Assembly: GCA_963989385.1 (NCBI GenBank)
Contig: OZ022513.1
Location: forward strand, 19,885,928 to 19,949,927
Reading direction: 5' to 3'
Length of the DNA stretch: 64,000 nt
From: Ctena decussata
Taxonomy: Eukaryota > Mollusca > Bivalvia > Lucinida > Lucinidae
Notes under the pieces: model-generated
The model's database searches: none
Told to the model about the DNA's origin: nothing
Seen by the model: the letters and a program-made list of their open reading frames with translations, nothing else
Made by a program: the position numbers and the translations under genes
Shown: in pieces, positions 59,225-64,000 of the stretch
Layout: every line of letters starts with the position of its first letter
Numbering within the stretch: the first letter of the stretch is position 1

Positions 59225-60520
59225 TTGAACTACTACATGTAGCCCTGAAGAAAACGCTATGAACCGTGAAGTCGGAAGTATAAATTGTGAAGAATGCCGC
59301 ATGAAGGATGCACTATGAAGCATGAACTGTGAAGCATGAAATCTGAAGTTTCAACTGTGATGTATTAGATAATCTTGGACTTAGCAACATTTGGATACAC
59401 CAAACTGATATTAATATTCCTTTTAATTTTTTAATTTTATAAAACAACGTATAATTGACACATACAAGCAATCCTGGTATTCTTCAATAAATAATTCGAA
59501 AAGATTGGAATTGTACGCGCGATATAAACATGATTTGGAATTAGAAAATTATCTTGATTTTATCACGGAAAAGAAATATAAAATTGCTCTGACACAATTT
59601 AGATTATCGTCACATGATTTAGCGATTGAACGCGGAAGATACGAAAACTTAAATAGAAGTGAAAGAATTTGTAAATTATGTAATAGTAACTTTATGGAAA
59701 ATGAATATCATTTTTATTAGTATGCCCCTTCTACCGAGAGTTAAGACAAAAATATTTAAAAGCTTATTACTGTCGTTGGCCAACACTTAATAAATTTGAT
59801 GATGTGATGTCAACAACTAATAAAAAGACTATCTTAAATGTTGCTAAATTCATCTATCATGCATCGAATATAAGAAAAATAAGTATTATGTAACTTGTAT
59901 TACACAGTAATTTATCTGTTGCGCTCCTCGTAAATGCGCATGCATGTCCTGACTTCTGTATATATGATTCGTATGCTATAAGCATTGTCTTTGTGCTTTA
60001 TGCTGAATAAAATTATGTTATGTTATGTTATGTTATGTTATGTATGAAGTGTGAAGTATGAACTACGAACAGTAAAGTATGACCTGTGAACTGTGAAGTA
60101 TGAACTGTGAAGTGTAAACTATGAGCTGTGAAGGATGAAGTGTGACGTATGATATATGAAGCTTATAATTCACACTTCATAATTCATACTATACAATTCA
60201 TAGTTCACACTTCGCACTGCATACTTCATAGTTCATACTCTACCGTTCATATTTCATACTTTACACTTCCTATTTCACATTTCATAAATCATACTTCACA
60301 CTTCATAGTTCAAACTATACACTACCTCACTCTTCATAGTCTATATTTCACACCTCAATTCATACTTCACACTCAATAGTAATGGACTATAAAGTCTGAA
60401 CTGTGAAGTGTGATTTGCTTACTATGAAGCATGAACTATTAAGTGTTACATCCCGTCCTCTTATGGCTAAGGAAACTATGAAGTAGGAACTATGAAGTGT
60501 GAAGTCCCCACCAATCTTTC
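59225..60520. repeat. GAAGTATGAACTGTGAAG periodic repeat with inverted segment
   Basis: Words such as GAAGTATGAACTGTGAAG with about 9-10 bp periodicity occupy 59225-59355 and 60046-60165. The complementary form (CACTTCATAGTTCATAC) fills about 60170-60380, and the first orientation returns at 60390-60510. A LINE 3' end is inserted in the first part. Confidence 0.75.
59370..60045 (+). pseudogene. 3' end of a non-LTR retrotransposon ORF, with tail
   Basis: In three frames joined by small frameshifts, the plus strand encodes a typical LINE ORF2 C-terminus: LGLSNIWIHQTDINIPF, then SWYSSINNSKRLELYARYK, KIALTQFRLSSHDLAIERGR, then a Cys/His motif (CKLCNSNFMENEYHFY) and FYRELRQKYLKAYY. It stops at TAA 59891-59893. 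A short 3' UTR ends in TTATG repeats (about 60013-60045), the usual simple-repeat tail. The reverse transcriptase itself is absent (5' truncation). Confidence 0.8.
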
Positions 60521-61340
60521 GCAGGAACGCACCGCGTCGTTTTTTTTTCTTCTGAAAGGTTAATGTCTTGGGCAAAGTGAACAAGAGTGAGACACTTTTA
60601 GCCTTTGGATTATTTCACCACTGGCCTGCTGAAGGGTCGTAAAATCGGTAGCGGCTAGGAACGTCGGCCAGACACTAAAACGAAATAAAATGCATGTATC
60701 TCTCTGAACCATACGAACCATGATATTTGAAAAATGTTTGACACTTGCTCGTTCGTGCCATATAACATGAGATGACATCAGTATATGGACTCCCAAAATA
60801 TTAGTGACGATAAGTGGTTTAAAAGAATAAAGGTAATTCTTTTGTACTGTCAATATAATTGCACAAAATATTGGTACACCTTGATATAAGCTTAATTATT
60901 CTCAAATTTTACAAGTTGATTTTGTTAAACTGGCGAATTATCAAGACCATTGGCTAATCAGCAAATGTAGACCCTTAAAATGCCCCATTTAGAAAAAAAA
61001 TCCACTAAAGATTAATTACCGTGATACAGATTCATTGCGTCACGCTTCTGATATGTAACGCTCTGATATCATTTTCCAGACATTAGTTGTATCTATTTAA
61101 GGCAGAATATGAAACAAACGTATTCAAATTGAGAACACTGTCCATGTAAGTTTCTAAGATTTATTGCTCCTTTTTTTAAGTATATTTTTTTCCTAATTTT
61201 GGTAGTATTGCTTTGAGTATTTCTTGTATTTACTGAGTGTTTAATATACAGGGGGAAAAGAAGCTAATTTCTTTTATTTTAAACAATATTGTTGATGAAT
61301 AGAATTATGTCGGTGCAATTGTCTTTTGATTAAAATACTT
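60521..61340. other. Intergenic; one exon-like boundary
   Basis: GAACACTGTCCATGTAAGTTT at about 61132 matches the donor edge of the possible exon at 57209-57479. A 97-codon minus frame (60560-60853) looks like chance. Confidence 0.35.
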
Positions 61341-61442
61341 GAGCCGCGACGCGAGAAAACCAGCAAAGAAGTTGTGCGCTCAGCGCAGACTCAGATCAGC
61401 TTGGGCATCCGCCAAGTCTGAGCAGAGTCTTCGCTGTCCGCA
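61341..61442. repeat. Family A left half
   Basis: GAGCCGCGACGCGAGAAAAC to TTCGCTGTCCGCAT; it ends at the element centre. Confidence 0.7.
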
Positions 61443-62400
61443 TCACTGGTTGGGAGCGTACAGTACATGTGACCAGGTTGTCGGATTTGTATAGTGGACA
61501 AATCTTTGTCCGTTTTGTGATCTTCAGGACGTGTCTGCGTGAACTTTACTCTCATTTATTGATTTTTTACTTTTTGGATTTAAACAACTTGGTAAGCGTG
61601 TTTCATTTATATATGTTATCCATAATGGACGTCTTTGAAGCTGGTTAGATTTTGCTTTCTTTGCTCTAAATCTATTTTTTCATCTGCAAATCACTGGTGT
61701 TTGTAATAAGATCAGTTCACCTGTAACCAGAAAATCGACCGATTTAGCGTTTAAATTCGAAAAACTTGTCAATAAATCTCTTTTTAAGAGAGATTAATAA
61801 TCTATAATAAAGAGATTTACTCATGATAAATATCCTTAAAGTACGGGACGAAACCACACGACAAGCAAGACTGAGCGTCCCCATTTTTTTCTGACTGTAT
61901 GGGATGTCTCATATTTGCTGTATGGTTTGTCAAATGATACACGGGTTTTTAACTGTATGGGATGTCCTATTTAGGTGTGATACTTATTCAAAGGTTTATT
62001 GCATTTTTGTTTTATTCAATTAAATATAAATGTTTAAACGTCTAGCGAAGCTTTGTTACAATAGACATTACTTATTAATTCACTCAATCTTGGAGAAAAA
62101 GGCTGAAGTACTAGTCTATTGAAATAACCACAAGCAGGAAGTTGATCTATTCTATACAATATCTTGGTTCCAAAGGTGTCAGAAATGGCATTTTTCACAG
62201 TCTGTCACTCAAAACGGGGTATGATTTTTACCCTACCTTGGCCTTTATGCTCATTTGTGAGCTTATAGTATAGCCATGCTAAGGGAAGATTTACTACTAT
62301 CAGGTTGGGGTGGGGGTGGTGAGGAGGGGTGGCGGGTGCATTCAGGTGTGTGTGTGTTGGGGGGGGGGGGGGGTAGGGGGGAGGAATCGGAATATTTTTG
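61443..62400. other. Intergenic with G-rich tract
   Basis: 62303-62395 is a G-rich strand with a run of 17 G at about 62360-62376 and several GGGG blocks, able in principle to form G-quadruplexes. It directly precedes the truncated LINE. Confidence 0.5.
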
Positions 62401-64000
62401 GTGATCTACAATCAGCATAGGAAGTGACCCTGACCTGATGATGACCTTACGAGTTCGTCTGAAGAAGGCTAGAAAGCCAACCCAGCCAAGACTGAAGTTT
62501 GATCTTGAGAAATTAAGGAACCCAGATGTGGCATGCACTTTTCAAGCAATAATAGGTGGGAAATTTGCACTACTCATTGGTCTGAGGGATGATGACATGG
62601 ACATAGATACCATGATTAACGCCTACTATACAGTAGTGACTGATGCAGCCACTGAGATACTTGGGAAGGAACGTCGCAAGAAAAAGCCCTGGGTCACCAG
62701 AGATGTTCTCTACCTCTGTGATGAGAGAAGAAATTTGAAGAAGAAGCGGTATGAAGCAGGAGGAGCAAAAATATTCAGGGAAGCAAACAAGACGATTCAG
62801 AAGGCAGTGAAGAAAGTGAAGGAGGACTGGATAGCTAGTCAGTGCGAGGAGATCGAAACTTGCCTGAACAAAAAAACAGCAAGAAAGCATACCAGCTGGT
62901 GAAGGATCTAACTTCAGAGAAGCAGGGTAGATCCAAAACTATCCAGGACAGGTCTGGGAAATGCCTTACAGAGGAACAAGAGATTCTCAGCAGATGGACA
63001 GAATATTGCTCAGAACTATACAACCATGAGACTTACGGTGACATTGCGGTCCTGGACTGCAATCAGCCCCCAGAAGAAGATCAACAACCGATCCTTCGTG
63101 AGGAAGTTGAGGTTGTAGTAGCAGCACTAAAGAAGGGGAAGTCTGTCGGAGTCGATAATATACCAGCAGAACTTGTTCAAGCTGGCGGGGATACCATGAT
63201 TGATGTTTTAACAGATATCTGTAACAGGATCTGGAGAACGGGAGAATGGCCTACCCCATGGACTCAGTGGCTGATTATTACACTCCCTAAAAAGGGCAAC
63301 CTACAGCTCTGCCAGAACTACAGAACCATCAGCCTCATCAGTCATTCAAGCAAAGTCATCAGGGGATTTTCTATGTGTTCATAGGGACCAAAAACATGCC
63401 CCATTCCCAAACAGAAATTCTGTAAAATCATGCTGAATTCCCAAATCTTGCTACTTATACTTGGAATTTTCATTCTCAAATGGCCAAATTTTTCCACAAT
63501 TTTAGGGAAAAGGCCCCATTCCCGAAATACCTGGATAAAGCCCTGGTCATGCTGAAAGTCATCTTGAAAAGGCTTAAACCACAAGCCGAAGAGATAATCG
63601 CTGAGGAACAGGCTGGGTTCCGAGCAGGTAGGGGCACCACAGAACTGATCTTCAACCTTAGAATCCTGTGTGAAAAGTGTGTCAAACATCAGCAGAATCT
63701 GTACCATGTCTTCATTAATTTCAAAAAAGCCTTTGACAGGGTATGGCATGCAGCCTTATGGGCCACCATGCGTAAGTACAATATCAGTGCAAATCTAGTT
63801 CGCACCATCGATCAGCTATACGACAAGCAGGAGAATGGTTCAGAACAACATTTGGAAGAAGACAAGGATGTCTTTTGTTATCCACCCTCTTCAATATTTT
63901 TCTCGATAATGTCTGATGCTCTGGAAGAACATGACGGAAAGGTTAGCATAGGCGGCAGAAACATTACCAATCTGCGGTTTGCCGATGGCAAAGACGCTCT
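62401..64000 (+). pseudogene. LINE ORF2 (endonuclease/reverse transcriptase) remnant, runs off window
   Basis: It begins at the end of the endonuclease domain (GSDPDLMMTLRVRLKK; the expected SDH is SDP), then the linker (RKKKPWVTRDVLYLCDERR), then reverse transcriptase: GKSVGVDNIPAELVQAG, PKKGNLQLCQNYRTISL, EEQAGFRAGRGTTELIFNLR, NFKKAFDRVW and FADGKDA. Lesions: 5' truncation; a frameshift in an A-run at about 62868-62877; a 186-bp insertion at 63360-63545; loss of the residues after LYDK and frameshifts at about 63828-63920. In catalytic motif A the Asp is Asn (FINFKKAFD, codon at 63717-63719) and in motif C the second Asp is Gly (FADG, 63978-63989). It is dead. Confidence 0.85.
63360..63545. 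mobile_element. 186-bp insertion in the LINE, GTCAT duplicated
   Basis: It begins CAGGGGATTTTC and ends AAAGCCCTG, imperfectly inverted; GTCAT is on both sides (63355-63359, 63546-63550). Removing it and one GTCAT rejoins SKV to MLKVILKRLK in frame, so the boundaries are exact. A CAGGG terminus suggests a small DNA element, possibly hAT-like. Confidence 0.75.

Noticed and set aside
60560..60853. 97-residue minus-strand protein
   Set aside because: No recognised motif, no splice context, and composition typical of the local AT-rich sequence.

Overview
This is animal nuclear DNA, most likely from a bivalve mollusc. It is AT-rich, almost empty of genes and packed with non-autonomous mobile elements. 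It has a Golgi-type family-10 (GT10) fucosyltransferase gene with splice sites, tRNA-derived SINEs, decayed non-LTR retrotransposons and many fold-back DNA elements. The bivalve call rests on the style of the repeats and is an inference; no species can be named. There is no rRNA, CRISPR array, operon or other prokaryotic feature.

Layout. 1-8.4 kb: fold-back elements, including the most abundant family here (about 236 bp, called family A; it begins GAGCCGCGACACG and ends with the reverse complement, and often has ATTT duplicated at its edges). Three tandem copies at 5.8-6.85 kb are explained by one unequal crossover. 8.4-20.4 kb: two head-to-tail GT10 genes on the minus strand. The copy at 19.26-20.40 kb is intact across its catalytic exon. 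The copy at 8.46-15.66 kb is split by a 6.06-kb LTR element with no gag-pol (LARD-like), whose two 821-bp LTRs differ by one substitution and two single-base indels. The intact gene shows the uninterrupted site. Between the genes lies a 23 x 42 bp minisatellite with no indels. 20.6-35.2 kb: fold-back elements, a TTAA-flanked 1.66-kb element with arms of several hundred bases, a SINE cluster, a tandem block of about 370 bp with perfect hairpins that is interrupted by a TA-flanked pogo-like element, a GC-rich quasi-repeat and a TE carrying nine copies of a 145-bp repeat.

35.27-56.54 kb is the most striking part: one 21.3-kb inverted structure. Each arm is an array of a roughly 198-bp satellite arranged as alternating A/B dimers, the two arms are in opposite orientation, and both outer ends carry the same terminal sequence. 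A 7-kb non-coding core with its own inverted repeats lies between. The arms contain three later, datable insertions. It looks like a giant Foldback-type element, or a palindromic satellite expansion. 56.5-64 kb: possible exon fragments, a periodic inverted minisatellite with a LINE 3' end inside it, and a 5'-truncated, frameshifted reverse-transcriptase pseudogene that runs off the window and carries a 186-bp insertion.

The only gene with a confident function is the intact fucosyltransferase. Almost everything else records insertion, recombination and array turnover.
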